The notes beneath the pieces were generated by a model. That model saw only the letters and a program-made list of their open reading frames with translations. It was not told where the DNA came from and made no database searches. The translations under genes were made by a program, and so were the position numbers. Positions 11,528 to 24,180 of a DNA stretch of 64,000 nucleotides are shown here, in pieces. How positions within the stretch are numbered: position 1 is the first letter of the stretch; the number at the start of each line of letters is the position of its first letter. Source of the DNA: Paulownia fortunei (Eukaryota; Streptophyta; Magnoliopsida; Lamiales; Paulowniaceae); NCBI GenBank assembly GCA_019321725.1, contig CM033107.1:16049445-16113444 (forward strand). The letters run 5' to 3'.

Positions 11528-14383
11528 TGTAACACCCCCATTACTATACAACTATATATATATAGTATAATTTAACATGATAGAGCCTGTGTGCATGCAT
11601 TATTATTATTTTTTCTTGTAATATATTAATAAATAATAAATATTTTCCCACTCACAGACTAATATATATACCTGCATAGGACCCATAACAATCATAATAT
11701 TTATATACCCGTGTACAGAAAAGTTAAAAAAGTAACACATAGTATAAATCCAAAAACCTAATACAATAGACTATAAAATCAAATAAGTTAACAATCAACC
11801 CAACAGGTCGTCATCCATGTACACTGATCCTCAGAACCTGTAGGAACCCCAACAGCTTGCCCAGTAAGTCCATGGTATCAAGTATCACCAGACTCACCTA
11901 CAATGCATAAACTATATGAGCTAACGCTCAGCAAGTAAAGATTATGCATGTCAAAGAATAATCCACAATATCAAGTCATGTATCTCAAAATGCTATGCCC
12001 ACAATGCAATTTTATGCATCAAAATATTTCTCTCAAAATCATTTCTTTCTTGGGCCCCTGACCAACGCTACTATCCCATGCACCGGAAAAGAGCTCTGTA
12101 TACCGCCATAATCCAATGGCCAATAATCATATAAGCATGCAAATCCATGCATACTCATACGCATGCAAATCCATGCACGCGAACCTGCAAATCCATGCAT
12201 AAAACCATGCAAATCCATGCATGCTTCGGTGCACTAGTAGTGGTCAGCAAAATATTTTTCTTTCTCAGAATCATGCCGTGCAATGCAAGATTTATCACAA
12301 TGCTCGTATATGATGCATGCACGTGCCAATGACAATACCCATGTATGTATGCTCAATGGAGAGCCCTCTACTATGCACATATGATTTATGATATTACATA
12401 TAATTCACACATCTACTATGTCTATGCATTGTGGTTGCAAATAAATCTTTACTTACCTTTCACTTGGTTGGTGGCTTAGTCTAAATTTGTTTAGTATTCC
12501 TCTCCAACCTTAGATGTAAAATAGCCTGTAATATTACCCAACATCAAGCACCATTCCCAATTTGGCAAGTTGAAAGCACAAAATGTCATACTAGACCTTA
12601 AACACCAAGCTATAAGCTAACAATCAAGCTTTCACAAACTAGAACCCAATATAGCCCCTCAAATACCTCAATTTCTCATCTTAAATACATGAAAACATCA
12701 TGTAATTGAATTATTATAAATCTAATAGCATGTGCCTAATTGTTAACAGTCAATAGCAACATGTCTACGTTGAAACATGCTAAGTGATCAAATGTGACAG
12801 ATTCACATTTTCATATTTTCTTGCTGTCAAGTTTAGTTGCATGATAATTTTAACATCCCTAAGCATATCCAATCACTCCCAAATTTTTACCACACTTAGA
12901 TAACATGTATATAAATGTAACCATATCATATAATTGCTAAAAATCACGGATATAGCTTTCCAAGTTCAGCTCTCTTCACGACATACTGAAACAGATTGTT
13001 TCCTACCGTGACAGTTTTGCACACTTCATGACATTAATGGTTTTGGCACCATTAAGTATATTCAATCACACCAAAATTTTCACCATACTTAGATAACATA
13101 TATAAGGAGATAACTAGGTCATAATATTACCAAAAATAATGGATTTAGCTCCCTTAATTCAGTTTCCTTCACAGCACACCAAAACAGATTTTGCTATTTT
13201 GGCAGTTTGAGTGTTTTTCCAATATCATTCTCTATTTCAATTTCCAACTAATAAAACTTCATTTCAATACTCTTAACTCATATATGGTCATGTAAATGGT
13301 AATAATTATAGGTTTTATTCAACATACCATACAATTTTGAAGCCTAAAACACAAGAAAATAGTAAGATGACAGTTTCTGCCACAAGTATTTCCTATTAAG
13401 TGTTTGTCATTCAAAACCCTTTCTTTGTGCACCAAAGTCTAACTAAAAACTTCCTAACACCTTTATAAGAGATATTGAAAGCTTAATAAACAATAAAACC
13501 ATTCATAATAATCTGAAAACCAAAGGCAAAATCATAGATAAGTGTTACCTATGCAGATTTTGAGGTTAACTTGATGGTAATCACTTCTCCTTTGCTTTTC
13601 TTGCTTTTATTTCGACTTGGAATCAATTTGGATCACTTGGAGACCTTAAGGTGTGTGTTTGGAAGATGAAAATGGATGAAATGAGGGTCTAGTCGTTGCT
13701 TAAGGGTGAAGGGTTTGAGGTGTTAGCTTGAGATGTTAGCTTAAGCTTAATAAGAAAGCATGAGGTGGCAAGTAAATAGAAAAATCTGATTTTCTCCCTT
13801 ATCTTGCAGCCCTAATCTTGTGTGTCTCACCTATTTTTATTTGGTTGCAACCTATCTTAGCCACCATTCATTCCCATAGTTATTTCCTATGTCCGTTCAT
13901 TCGATCTCCAAACCGATTCACATCCGATTCTTAACGAAAATCAAGTTTGCATTTCTAAAATTATATGCATATATGGGCCTTGTAATAGGACACTTAAATC
14001 ACATTATATCATGTATAATATCCCAAGTATGTTAATTTAGAAATATATACTTTTGAAATAACTTGATCAAATCAAATTAAACCGTATAAGCTTACTAGTA
14101 ACACTTTTAACACTTCCAAAATTATAACCTATATATCCCATCTATATCTAATATTGGTCCACCTCATTTTCTTCTTATTTCAATATAAAATCAACTACTT
14201 AGATTACAAAATTCAATAACTAATACCGGGCAAGAGCTTCAGAATTAAGTTTAATATTCAAGAATGTCGTATAAAATGAAATAAATTATGCAATGTCAAT
14301 AGAAATACAATTAGCATATAAAATTAACACGTAATGCATAATCATATTTGGCCATGTAAGTAGTAAGAGGTTCGGGTATCACA
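11528..14383 (-). mobile_element. LTR of Ty3/gypsy chromovirus D
   Basis: It starts TGTAACACCCCC and ends GGGTATCACA. A full second copy in the opposite orientation is the solo LTR at 60484-63348, which fixes both edges. To the right follow a purine tract (minus strand) and decayed pol, so this is the 3' LTR of a minus-strand element. Length is 2.86 kb. It is related to LTR C throughout but carries an extra duplicated block of about 190 bp (12881 and 13074). ACCGG (11523-11527) would be the left target duplication, but the right end of the element is lost. Confidence 0.88.
12136..12221. promoter_or_regulatory. Cluster of seven CATGCA (RY) motifs in LTR D
   Basis: CATGCA occurs at 12136, 12146, 12162, 12172, 12194, 12206 and 12216, mostly inside repeats of ATGCAAATCCATGCA. 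RY motifs bind B3-domain factors of the LEC2/ABI3/FUS3 class. The same cluster is in the solo copy near 62640-62750. A role as LTR enhancer is inferred. Confidence 0.45.
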
Positions 14384-16632
14384 TCCTCCCTTCCTTATAA
14401 AAATTTCGTCCCCGAAATTTCACTTACCGAAAAAGTTCAGGATTCTTAGTTCTCATTTCATCATCCATTTCCCAAATAGCTTCTTCTGTTGATTGACTTC
14501 TACTCTGTACTTTAACTAATGAGATATTCTTATTTTGAAGTTACTTTACATCCCTCCCTTACTAGAATCTCTATAGGTCTTTATTCATATCTCCGACCTC
14601 AATTTAGTTCTATTGGTCCCTTTTCAATAGATGATATAGATTCATGATATACTTCCTTAAAATGAACACATGAAACATATTGTGAACTCAAGACATTGAT
14701 GCAAAAAGGTCGAGTTTACAGACAATATCTCAATTATCTCAGTAATGTAAAATAAATCAATATACCTAGGATCAAGTTTGTATGTAACATCCCCAAATTT
14801 TTTTTTTGCCCAAGCCGCATAATCCATTTCATTGGAGACACTTTCAAAAAATTGATCCCCTATCATAAATTGCAACGATATTCCTCTTTAATCTGCATAA
14901 CTCTAGGGTCACCTCTAACGAGTTTCCACACATTAGCAATTTGTTCTACCACTTCTATCATTTCCCAAACCATATTCAACCTAAAAGAACACCAATTTCA
15001 TTTCAATAAAATGATGACCTAAATTTTCTATCATACAATGCCTCATCGAGAACTATCCCAAGTAGCCTTATCACTGTTGTGATAAGAAATTCCTCCCAAG
15101 AAATAATTTTCTCAATTGACATCAATAATCTAATGCACAATCTCTAAGCATATCTTGCAAAGCCTAATTTGTTTGTCCAGGTTGCCCATTGATGCATGGA
15201 TGATCACAATACTAAAATATAATTTTGTTACCAATACCTAAAGTAAGATCTTCTAGGAAGTAGACAAAGACCTTAAATCTACATCAGAACTAATAAACCA
15301 TAAAGTCTAACTGCTTCCTATACATTTGTCTTTCCATAGATTTTCATGGAATACCTAAGGTAAATTGAGAAAAAATGAGCATATTCAGATAACCTATGAA
15401 CAATAACCCAATTCCATTATCATGTACAAAATTTCTGAATGCCTTCCCATTTCCACCTGAAAATAAAAGCAGAACTAAGTCATTCCAACATATGAACTTT
15501 TACATATATCCCTTTTTTTGTGGCAAACCAAATATTAATGATATATTCCATAATAGCTCGTCTAGTATCCGATATCTGTACATTTTCTTGAGATCACAAA
15601 CATCATTCATACCACTAAATAAAACAAATAAAAAGGTACATGATCATTACCTAAAACTTAGTCTTGTAATTTCGTATCCCTAATTTTCGCACCTCTCTCT
15701 TATTAAGTAATTATAATCACTTATCACAAAAATCTATTTAAGTGACTTTTCTACCTTTCATCTTAATCCTAACCTTTCATCGACCTTATTTTGAGCATTT
15801 GGAATTGGATCAAACAAAATTAGTCTTACCAAAATATTAATAAATAGATAATTCACCACTTACTCTAATTCATCCTCTATATAACCTTCAACTCCCATAA
15901 TAGTTTATGATGTAAAATTTCTTTGAATATTAGTCTATTGAGATATTTCATTCCAATGACATCTGTTGTTATATGGATCATACAATATATTCAGTTACTA
16001 ATAATATATATCCTTTCTTCATGTTAAACTCCTTTTAAGTATATAGATATTTCAAGTACTTCGGTTTTGTAATGTAACATATAGTATTACATAAATAATC
16101 TAATTAACTCAAAGAGTATCGAGTAATTTTTCTATATTATATCAAACATATACCAAAACACAATGAGATAACCACTATACACAATAAATAACTTATATCT
16201 AAAGTTGGAGTCACTATTGAAGCTCAATTCAATTCTCTTTAAGTAATTATAAATTTCTTTCCACTTAGTGAATCATTCAGATTTCATATACCTGTATGTA
16301 TGATGAAATAAAGTAGTAACAACTAAGGAGAAATTTTTGACTGAATACCCAATAATATCACTAACCCAGAAAATATTTCTTATTTCTATCACATTTATTG
16401 GTCTTCTCTATTTCAGTACAACCTCAAAGTTTTGAATAGTTACAAGGACACTTTCTTAAGAAAATTACTAGTACCAAAATAAATATTGTATTACATAACC
16501 GAAAGCTCGGATGTACTAAATCGAACAAATAATTTCTACTTCCTTAAAGTTTTCAAGATCATATTGAAAGGTCAATCATATTTCTCCTCATTATATACTA
16601 AGATATCATCAATGAATATCACCTCAAATATT
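14384..16632 (-). pseudogene. Decayed pol of chromovirus D, truncated
   Basis: Next to the LTR, the minus strand has the typical chromovirus end: a purine tract AAGGAAGGGAGGA after TTTCGGGGACGAAATTTT. Further in, 14657-14875 reads KLDPRYIDLF and fragments of the integrase C-terminal domain. At 16602-16622 the minus strand reads VIFIDDI, the reverse transcriptase active-site box. Homology with 835-3281 stops near 16632, where sequence of LTR X resumes. The rest of pol, gag and the 5' LTR are missing, lost in a deletion. Confidence 0.7.
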
Positions 16633-16814
16633 ATCTTCCAACTTACTCATAAAACGTGCTGTCTTCTTTGGTTTCATTTTGGCTCTTTTTTATCTTTTTT
16701 TTGTTCATTGATGCTCTAACACAAAACATTAATAAAACTATAATATTAACAAGAATAAAGTAAGAAAAGTATAAATGATCTGAAACAAAAATATATCAAA
16801 ATATGCACTTATCA
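16633..16814 (-). mobile_element. LTR X, proximal part
   Basis: Read on the minus strand it begins TGATAAGTGCATATTTTG, a start seen in many plant LTRs. It ends on the plus strand at 16814 (CTTATCA) and is followed by CGTAG, the degraded copy of the target duplication, then by Tat gag. Confidence 0.6.
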
Positions 16815-17231
16815 CGTAGCTCCTCCTGCGTGAGTCAAACCTCCGTGTCCTGGCGCGGGCCTCCTGCTGGGGGTTGCTACTTCGGTCCTACCGGTGTTTC
16901 CTGATGTTGTTGATTTCCTCCATCGTTGTTGGCTCCAAGCTCTGATAGCTACTTTTTGTGTGTTGGTTTCTCTAGCTCTTATGCATATCTGCATTCTCAA
17001 TGCTGTGGCAAGGTTTCCCATATACATCGTCAAAATGATGCTTTGATTTTTCATATACTGAGTTGTGTCCACAAATCTTTGACACATGTCTATGAACTTG
17101 TGATTCCTAAAGATGGGATCCTTGCTTGCAGCACGAACAGATGGTTAGCAAGGCCTTGGGGTTGTTTCAGGAAAGCTTCTCTAATGCTTAAGTTAGTAAA
17201 TATCCAAGAGAATAAACACTAATGTTAGAGT
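16815..17231 (-). pseudogene. Tat gag, N-terminal end
   Basis: This is the piece between the Tat primer binding site and the insertion of LTR X. It is richer in GC than its surroundings (RRPAPGHGGLTHAGGA in one minus-strand frame). The frames of 60-100 codons on both strands are broken and I cannot assign a domain to them; the identity rests on position between primer binding site and the recognisable gag at 10500. Confidence 0.5.
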
Positions 17232-17248
17232 AGCGCCGGCGTGCCAAT
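17232..17248 (-). other. Primer binding site of the Tat element
   Basis: The minus strand reads ATTGGCACGCCGGCGCT directly after an LTR end GGCCAAAACA. This is the TTGGCGC/TTGGCACGCC type of site found after LTRs of Tat elements. Confidence 0.65.
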
Positions 17249-17308
17249 TGTTTTGGCCGTTCTTATACTCTTGCGAATCATTCTTATTTATATTAATATC
17301 ATTTAAAT
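17249..17308 (-). mobile_element. Tat 5' LTR, terminal 60 bp
   Basis: On the minus strand it ends GGCCAAAACA before the primer site. The rest of the LTR lies beyond the copia insertion, at 31700-32425. Part of this piece could instead be the outer end of the copia LTR, whose left edge I cannot fix. Confidence 0.5.
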
Positions 17309-19361
17309 GGCAATCTTTATCTTAAATTCATCATAAGAATTACATAAAGTTCTTAGATCACACATAGCTATGGGGCATGGTTGCGCATATGATGGTGATC
17401 GTTGAATATGCCTCTAAGGCTGTGATCTTAAAATGTTCTAAGTTAAGGATTAATGAGATAGGACATCATTGATCCCATTGAAACTTGCGCATATGATGCA
17501 GGCTCGAAAGGAGGATACCTCGTTCCATAAGTATTGGTGTGGAGACACTAGTGCATGTATGCGGGTGCTTGTTGGGAACAAGTACACTGAACAACCCCAC
17601 CTGAAATTTCCCAATTAAAAATATTCTATTGTCGAATGGGAATTTTCTCGTTACGATAGTGCAAGAATTAGCACTTAGACTTGAGGCACCATGGTAATCT
17701 TATGCATGACATGTTGTACTTTGATGTATTTCCCGATTGCATGATAATCACAAGGGGTCTATATTGGGTGCAACATCTTCATGTATGGAGATTAATGAGT
17801 GGCCAACAAAGGATCCGTCACCTATCTAGATGAATAGGTGAATCTCCTATGTGTTCCACTGTACTTGACTCTAAAATCCTTGGCCAAGGTTGGATGAAAA
17901 TTAGACGTGGGGTTTTCTAATTATTCATCATCGAGTCAAGCTACTAGGAATGGAAACATAGGTATTGAGTTAATAGGGTTTCGACTCAATATCCATGCCC
18001 TAGGCTCAATCGGGAGATTAGATGACAGAAGGATCGTACTTGCATGGTATTCGTAATTGAAATAGGTTCGCACATTCACCTTAGACTAGGAGTCATGATG
18101 CATTGCTAGATGCTTCCCATGTCTTGTGGGTCTTTGGAATTAATGAGTTAATTTCAAGAGAATTAATTAATTGGATTAATTAATCAGAACAATTAATTAT
18201 TCAACTAAGTCACAAGAGTTGTGAGCCCACGGCTAGTTTAAAGTGAACCTAAGGGGTCACACACAAAACTTGGACAAGTCCATTTCTAGCCTAGAAATTA
18301 ATCCAAGTGTTGGATTAAATTAATTAATGTGATTAATTATTGGAGTTAAATTAATTCAAGTGTGGAATTAATTCGATTAATTAATTAGATTAATTGATTG
18401 GACCTAATTGGATTAGGAAGCCCAATTGGAATATTTAATTAATTGATTGGATCAATTAAGTAAGATGGTCTAATTAATTAAATAAATTAATTTAATTGAT
18501 TGGATCAATTAAAGTAGAGCCTAATTGATTATTTAGGCCTAGGCCCATTAGGTGTGGGCTTGTAGGAAGCCCATTAGGAAATTGGATTGGGAATCCAATT
18601 CCTAGAGGAAGTTGAATTGAGAATTCAATTTCTATGAGGTAATAAGGAAAAAGGAAAGTTCTTATGGGATAAGGAAATTTACCAAAAGAGTTAGAGATAA
18701 GAAAGGAAGAAGAGTCCTATATAGAAAGAACTTGTGATAGTCTTGATTGACAATCTTCTTGAATATTTTTATGGGGATTTTAATTGGAGATTTTTGTGAA
18801 GAAAAATAGTTTTCCTTCATCTCCAAAAATTCGTCCCTACTTTCCTTTCAATCTCCAAAAGTTCACCAACCTTTTATCTAGTTTAATTCTTGATTTAATT
18901 GTTGAATTAAGAATTAAATTAAACAACTAAAACACTAATTGTTAGTGTGTTCTTGTTCCAACAAAATCGTTTTGGATAGAATTATCGAATCAAAAACTAC
19001 TAGCATAGGATTCGGTTGCGAGTGGGCATCTAAGGTGTGGATACCGTTAGAGGGATAACATTTGGGATCCTAGAAGCGAATCAGATTTCAATCAAAGGGG
19101 TTTTGAATTGAAGAACATGGAGATACTTTCATTCAGGGATAACGATTTGAATCGTTTCAATCCCTACATCAGCCGGAGTGCAAATCAATGTAAGAGTTTC
19201 TGAAATTTTCTTACTTTAACTATCAGAAAACGCACAACTGAGTAATCGCGATAAGGTTTCGGGATTCGTTTTAATTATATGTGATGTAATGTATATTTAT
19301 GTTTTTGAAAAATTTTAAATTCCGCTGCGTATACATTTCCCGGGATCGTGCGAACCCAACA
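17309..19361 (+). mobile_element. 5' LTR of Ty1/copia element
   Basis: It repeats at 29662-31699 with only a few percent difference and ends GAACCCAACA, followed by a tRNA-Met primer site. The shared part begins at GGCAATC; the true left end may lie slightly further out because the right copy is truncated at the same bases. The stretch 18160-18540 is dense in TTAATTAAT and TTGATTGGATCAATTAA repeats. Confidence 0.85.
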
Positions 19362-19362
19362 A

Positions 19363-19375
19363 TGGTATCAGAACC
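19363..19375 (+). other. Primer binding site of the copia element
   Basis: TGGTATCAGAACC, one base after the LTR end, matches the initiator methionine tRNA 3' end (TGGTATCAGAGC) apart from one base. It sets the element on the plus strand. Confidence 0.85.
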
Positions 19376-19814
19376 AAGGTTCGTGCGTTTCTGATACTTT
19401 TTGATTATGTTTATTTAATATATGTGATAGATTAAATATTTATATGTGTGATTGGTTTTGAATCAATTAATTTCTTTGTTTGGAATTAATATTATTAATC
19501 GTTTTAAATGTTAAAACGTTTTAAGAACTGAGATAAGTTAAGAAATTGGATTTCTTGATTTTCAAGAATTTCAAGATTTATGAATTCTTGAATTTCTTGA
19601 TCAAAAATTTCAAGATTTTGTGAAATCTGGAATTTCTTGAAACGTGGCAAGAAATAAAAAAAAATCAAATAAGTTGATTTGTTGATCAAGAAAATTAGTT
19701 TTTATCAGGTTTTCAAAATTTCTTGATGAGATAAAAAAAACTATGAAATCAAGATTTTGTGAAAATCTTGAATTCTTTGACATTAAAAAATAAAAAAAAT
19801 AAAAAAAATTAGAG

Positions 19815-20090
19815 TGCCAACCCCCAACGTGTGTCGCCCGGTGCGCGGGCTTTGGCACCTGACGTGCAGGCGCCCAGCAACCCGATGTGTGACGTCGGGT
19901 GGGCTGCCGGCCACCCGACATCGGGCGCCGGGTCGCCCGATGGCCAGCCACCCGACGTGTGACGTCGGGTGGGCAGCCGACACCTAACGTGCGGGCGACG
20001 GGTCGCCAGTCGGCACCGACGTGCGGGCGCCCAGCCACCCTACGTGTGATGTCGAGTGGCACCCAGCCACTCGACTGGCAGCAGCCTTAT
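19815..20090. repeat. GC-rich hairpin island in the copia leader
   Basis: About 275 bp of CpG-rich sequence stands in very AT-rich DNA. It contains three copies of a hairpin: CCCGATGT-GTG-ACGTCGGG (19881-19899), a perfect CCCGACGT-GTG-ACGTCGGG (19951-19969) and a weaker one (20038-20056). Further GGGCG..CGCCC pairs lie between. It sits 450-730 bp after the primer site. Open frames across it on both strands are by-products of the composition. Confidence 0.75.
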
Positions 20091-21500
20091 TGAACTGTTG
20101 TCCATCCGGCCTCGTTACGTAATTGTTACATGAAGTTTATGATTTTTCATTTTAAAATTAAATGTTAATTTTAATTTTTGAAAAATCATTTTTCATAAAA
20201 ATCCCAAATTTGAAAAAAATTGCACGTAACATAATCGATAAATTTATATGTTTTCATTATCATGTGATGATTTATGTTAAGCATGCTAGTTGGATGATCA
20301 TGGAGCCTAGGCCAATGTGATTGGTTTAATTTTATGCATAATTGGTTATTTTTGGGTTTTAATTAAAATAAAGCCTGCGAGTTTCACCTTTCTCTTTTTA
20401 TTCTTGATGTACTTCTATCTGCCTCCTATGTATCTCCCCTTGGAATTGTTCCAAGATTTCTTGTAGTTTTAGCAAATGTAATGAGAGTAGAATTAGGCGG
20501 TGAGGTTAATCTTTTTGTAATTTGGTGGACATTACAAGAAGATTGAATGAAGACGGAGGAAAAAACGAGATACAAGACCCATGAATGTATGGATATATTA
20601 TATAATAGATATGTCTATTTGTATTTTAATTATCACCCTTAGATTGATCTAGATCCACTTTGGCTCAAGTGGATCGCATAGGATTAAAGGCTCATGATCA
20701 TCTATTTATTTTAGGATGTATGTGATACATGTTGTGTTTATTTAATGCTTCCTTATGATGTATGCTTCTCATCGTTAGGATAGTGAACATTAAATAAACA
20801 AGAAAAGAATACGATGAGACCTTGTATAATAAATCTAGTATGACCCTCACTTGAAAATGTTTCAAGTTGAGAACTTTTATTAGTTCGATATCAAGCATAA
20901 ATGGGCAATATTGGGTAGGACCCAATCGTCCATGCCTTCTATCAAAAGTAGTGGCATGTCGATATGCTACCACATTTAGTCCGTTGGCCATGAGTCGTGG
21001 GATGTGCTAAGTGTAGGCAAGCTGTGACCACTACTAAGCATTGAGATGCCATGGGGTGGACTTCTCTTTATTGTTGGCCATGAGTCGTGGGACGTTTAGA
21101 TGCTCCATCTACATGGATGTTTGATGGGTAATGTTTGACACTTAGTACCATATGGGCTCATAAAATTGGGGTGTATGGGAAGAGGTGAGGCAAAATAGCT
21201 TGAGGGTTGCATGGGGATGCAATTGCTAATGTTGTTAGCTACCTTTTAGTTTTGTTGTATGGCTTATAAAATTGGGGTGTATGGCAAGGCTAGTTGGACC
21301 TCAAGCCCACTAAGAAATTAGATTTCCGAATTTCCATCTAGAGGGTGATGGGATTTGAATAAAATAGTGGGAGACATTTATGATTAAAGACCATATCATA
21401 AATGGATATTAATTGAATGAATGCTTAAATTTCTGTCTCGCATAGGATAATGGTTATTGTTAGTAATTCCACATAGGATAATCTAGACAAACAGACAAAC
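20091..21500 (+). other. Noncoding spacer in place of copia gag
   Basis: A copia element should have its gag frame here. I see no gag. The stretch has internal repeats: GTTGGCCATGAGTCGTGGGA near 20983 and again near 21076, and ATAAAATTGGGGTGTATGG near 21160 and 21268. The coding remnant starts only at the zinc knuckle at 21523. Frames such as 20698-20991 (minus) show no family pattern. Confidence 0.55.
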
Positions 21501-22798
21501 TTACCAGCTCAATATAGATGTTTGTCACCATTGTGGATATTTAGGGCATAGAAAGAGGAAACACAAGTATTGACTTGCTTAGTTGAATTAGAAGGGGTTC
21601 TAATTCAAGTTTATACATTGTTGATATCAACCATTAAGGTTGATAAATTTTTTCTTGGATATTGGATATCGGATATGATCCCATCTTTGCAAGGGGTTGC
21701 AGTGGATGACAAGAAAAATGGAGACTAAGATAAAGGACGATCCTTAAGCTTGAGAATAAAGTAAGTGTTGCTTTATTGGCTATAAGAATGATCCACTTAA
21801 CTCTGGATGGAATTAGGATAGTATTAGTTAATTGTCTTTGCTACATTGACAAATAAACTATACAATCCCAACATTCCATACTACATAATCAACAAAGTAA
21901 TCTCAGAATTAGATAATCAAAATAGTGCATACTTATGGTTAGCTAGATTAGGTCATATTTCTAAAGAAAGAGTTCAAAAGATGGTACATTTGCTTGACCT
22001 TTTGGACTTTCATGAGGTGTCAACTTGTAAATCTTATCTTTAGGAAAACATGACCAAATCACCATTTGTGGGACAAATGGAGCAAACCATGCCTTTGGAT
22101 ATGATCCAAAGGAATGTAAGCAGTCAACTAAGTGTTAGTGTACAAGCAAACTATTCTTACTTCATTATTCTAAGATCCTTTGAAGGGTTCAAAGAATTTA
22201 GACATGAAGTAGAGAATTAAATCGACCAAAGTATTAAATCAATCGATGTGATCGATGAAGAGAATACTAAGGTGGTAAATTCTTGATTATCTAATGGAGA
22301 ATTAGATTCTCACTTTAAGTGAATCCAAGTTGAGTTTCACTTATTTCCTCATTCATTCTGGGAATTCACCCTAGAATCAATAATATTCTTATCAAGTAAG
22401 GATATCATCTAAATCGGTGCTCAAAAACGTCATATGTGATATGATGTGGTAAAAGACCCCTCGTATATATACCTAAGGGTATAAATGGGCCTGCTTCTTT
22501 AAAGCAGTTAGTGGGAGATAAGATGGATATGAATCCAGCTTATGCAAATTTGTGGGGTATCTAAATGAATCTAAAGAATACCATTTCTAACGTTCCTAAT
22601 AACAAAATAGTTTGTTTTCTAGGAACACCACCTTCTTGAGAAGAAGAAATTTCTATTAGATAGAAATTGCTAGATCATAGAACTTGAAACAGTTCAAGAA
22701 CCACAGTTTGTCTCACAAGTGGCAATGGTGTATGAACAAATTACTAAAACTTCTAGTACACAACCTCCAAAGAGATCTAAAAGGATCTCGGGGCTACT
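21501..22798 (+). pseudogene. Copia nucleocapsid, protease and integrase, decayed
   Basis: In order on the plus strand: a zinc knuckle CHHCGYLGHRKRKH (from 21523) with the last cysteine replaced by histidine; the protease box WILDIGYD (21656) where WILDTG is expected; the pre-integrase segment WLARLGHISKERVQKMVH (21846-22043) followed by TCKSYL and MTKSPFVG; and integrase-end patterns GYLNESKEYHF and PKRSKRIS just before 22798. Many stops interrupt it. These parts would process the polyprotein and insert the DNA copy. The gene is cut at 22798 by element A and resumes at 28144. Confidence 0.8.
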
Positions 22799-22803
22799 TA
22801 TAC
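22799..22803. repeat. Left target duplication of element A (TATAC)
   Basis: It is identical to 28139-28143 and flanks the TG and CA termini exactly, which proves the limits of element A. Confidence 0.92.
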
Positions 22804-22828
22804 TGTCACATCCCTTAACCTAAATGCA
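22804..22828 (-). mobile_element. Remnant (about 21-25 bp) of the 3' LTR of element A
   Basis: TGTCACATCCCTTAACCTAA is identical to the first 20 bp of the right LTR (25861). After a short TGCA microhomology it runs directly into RNase H sequence. The remaining 2.2 kb of this LTR and all of integrase are missing. Confidence 0.85.
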
Positions 22829-24180
22829 TCTACAACCACATTCGCTTTACCAGGATGATAGTTGATCACACAATCATAATCCTTCACAAGTTCTAACCAT
22901 CTTCTTTGTCTCATATTCAACTCTTTTTGGGTAAAGAAGTACTTCAAACTCTTATGATCTGTGTATATCTCACATTTCTCACCATACAAATAATGTCTCC
23001 AAATTTTCAAGGCAAAAACCACAACAGCAAGTTCCAAATCATGGGTTGGATAATTCTTTTCATATTCCTTCAATTGCCTTGAAGCATAGGCAATAACCTT
23101 CCCATTTTGCATTAAAACAGCACCCAAACCATTTTTTGAAGCGTCGCTATACACCATGAATCCACTAATTCCAGTTGGAATGGTAAGAATAGGAGCTGTA
23201 GTCAATTTTTGTTTCAGTTCTTCAAAACTTCTTTCACAAGCATTGGTCCACAAGAACTTCACATTCTTTCTTGTCAACATTGTCATTGGAGTTGCTATCT
23301 TTGAAAACCCCTGAACAAATCATCGATAGTACCTTGCTAATCCCAAGAAACTCCTTACTTCTGATACATTTTGGTGTTGGCCACTTAATGACAACTTCTA
23401 CCTTGCTCGGATCAACAGAAATACCATCCTTTGATACTACATGACCTAGGAATACCACTTGTTCAAGCCAAAACTCACACTTCTTGAATTTAGCATATAA
23501 CTATTTTTCTTTAAGAACTTGCAGCACAATCTTCAAATATTCCTTGTGCTCTTCTTTATCACGTGAATAAATTAGGATGTCATCAATAAACACAATCACA
23601 AATTTATCGAGATATTGCTTGAACACCCTATTCATTAGATCCATAAAAGCTACAGGGGCATTGGTTAAACCGAAAGGCATCACTAGAAATTCATAATGTC
23701 CATACCTTGTTCGGAATGCAGTCTTTGGTATGTCTTCTTCCTTGATCTTCAATTGATGATACCCAGAGCGCAAATTAATCTTGGAAAATACAGATGCTCC
23801 CTGCAATTGATCAAACAAATCATCTATTATTGGGAGTGGATACTTATTCTTGACTGTTATTTTATTCAACTCTCTATAATCAATGCACAACCGCAATGTA
23901 CAATCTTTCTTTTTCACGAACAACACAGGTGCTCCCCAAGGAGAATAACTAGGGCGAATAAAACCCTTATCAAGCAATTCTTGCAATTGAACTTTTAACT
24001 CTTTCAATTCTGTTGGTGCCATTCGGTATGGTGCTTTAGAAATAGAAGTAGTTCCTGGCATAACATCAATCCCAAATTTGATCTCTCGATTTGATGGTAG
24101 TCCCGGTAAATCATCTGGAAATACCTCAACAAATTCTTGAACCACATCTACATTTTCTTGCTTTAATTATGCTTCAATTG
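22829..24180 (-). pseudogene. Element A reverse transcriptase and RNase H
   Basis: Reverse transcriptase (23501-24145) is open for 214 codons, with [26 protein letters not shown], the FIDDILIYS active-site box and a TAG directly after. The connection has a frameshift near 23370 and a TGA at 23320-23322. RNase H (22825-23286) keeps [33 protein letters not shown] and VVVDA, that is all four acidic positions. Its last codons run into the LTR remnant. A TAA at 24167-24169 separates it from the protease. It belongs to the Tekay/Del chromoviruses. It cannot make a full Pol: integrase and chromodomain are gone. Confidence 0.88.

Noticed and set aside
19815..20090. CpG island marking a host promoter
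   Set aside because: It lies inside the copia leader between primer site and coding remains and is built from hairpin repeats.
19610..20093. Arg/Pro-rich frames on both strands over the GC island
   Set aside because: Stop codons are rare in this GC-rich repeat. Frames exist in several phases and none resembles a known protein.
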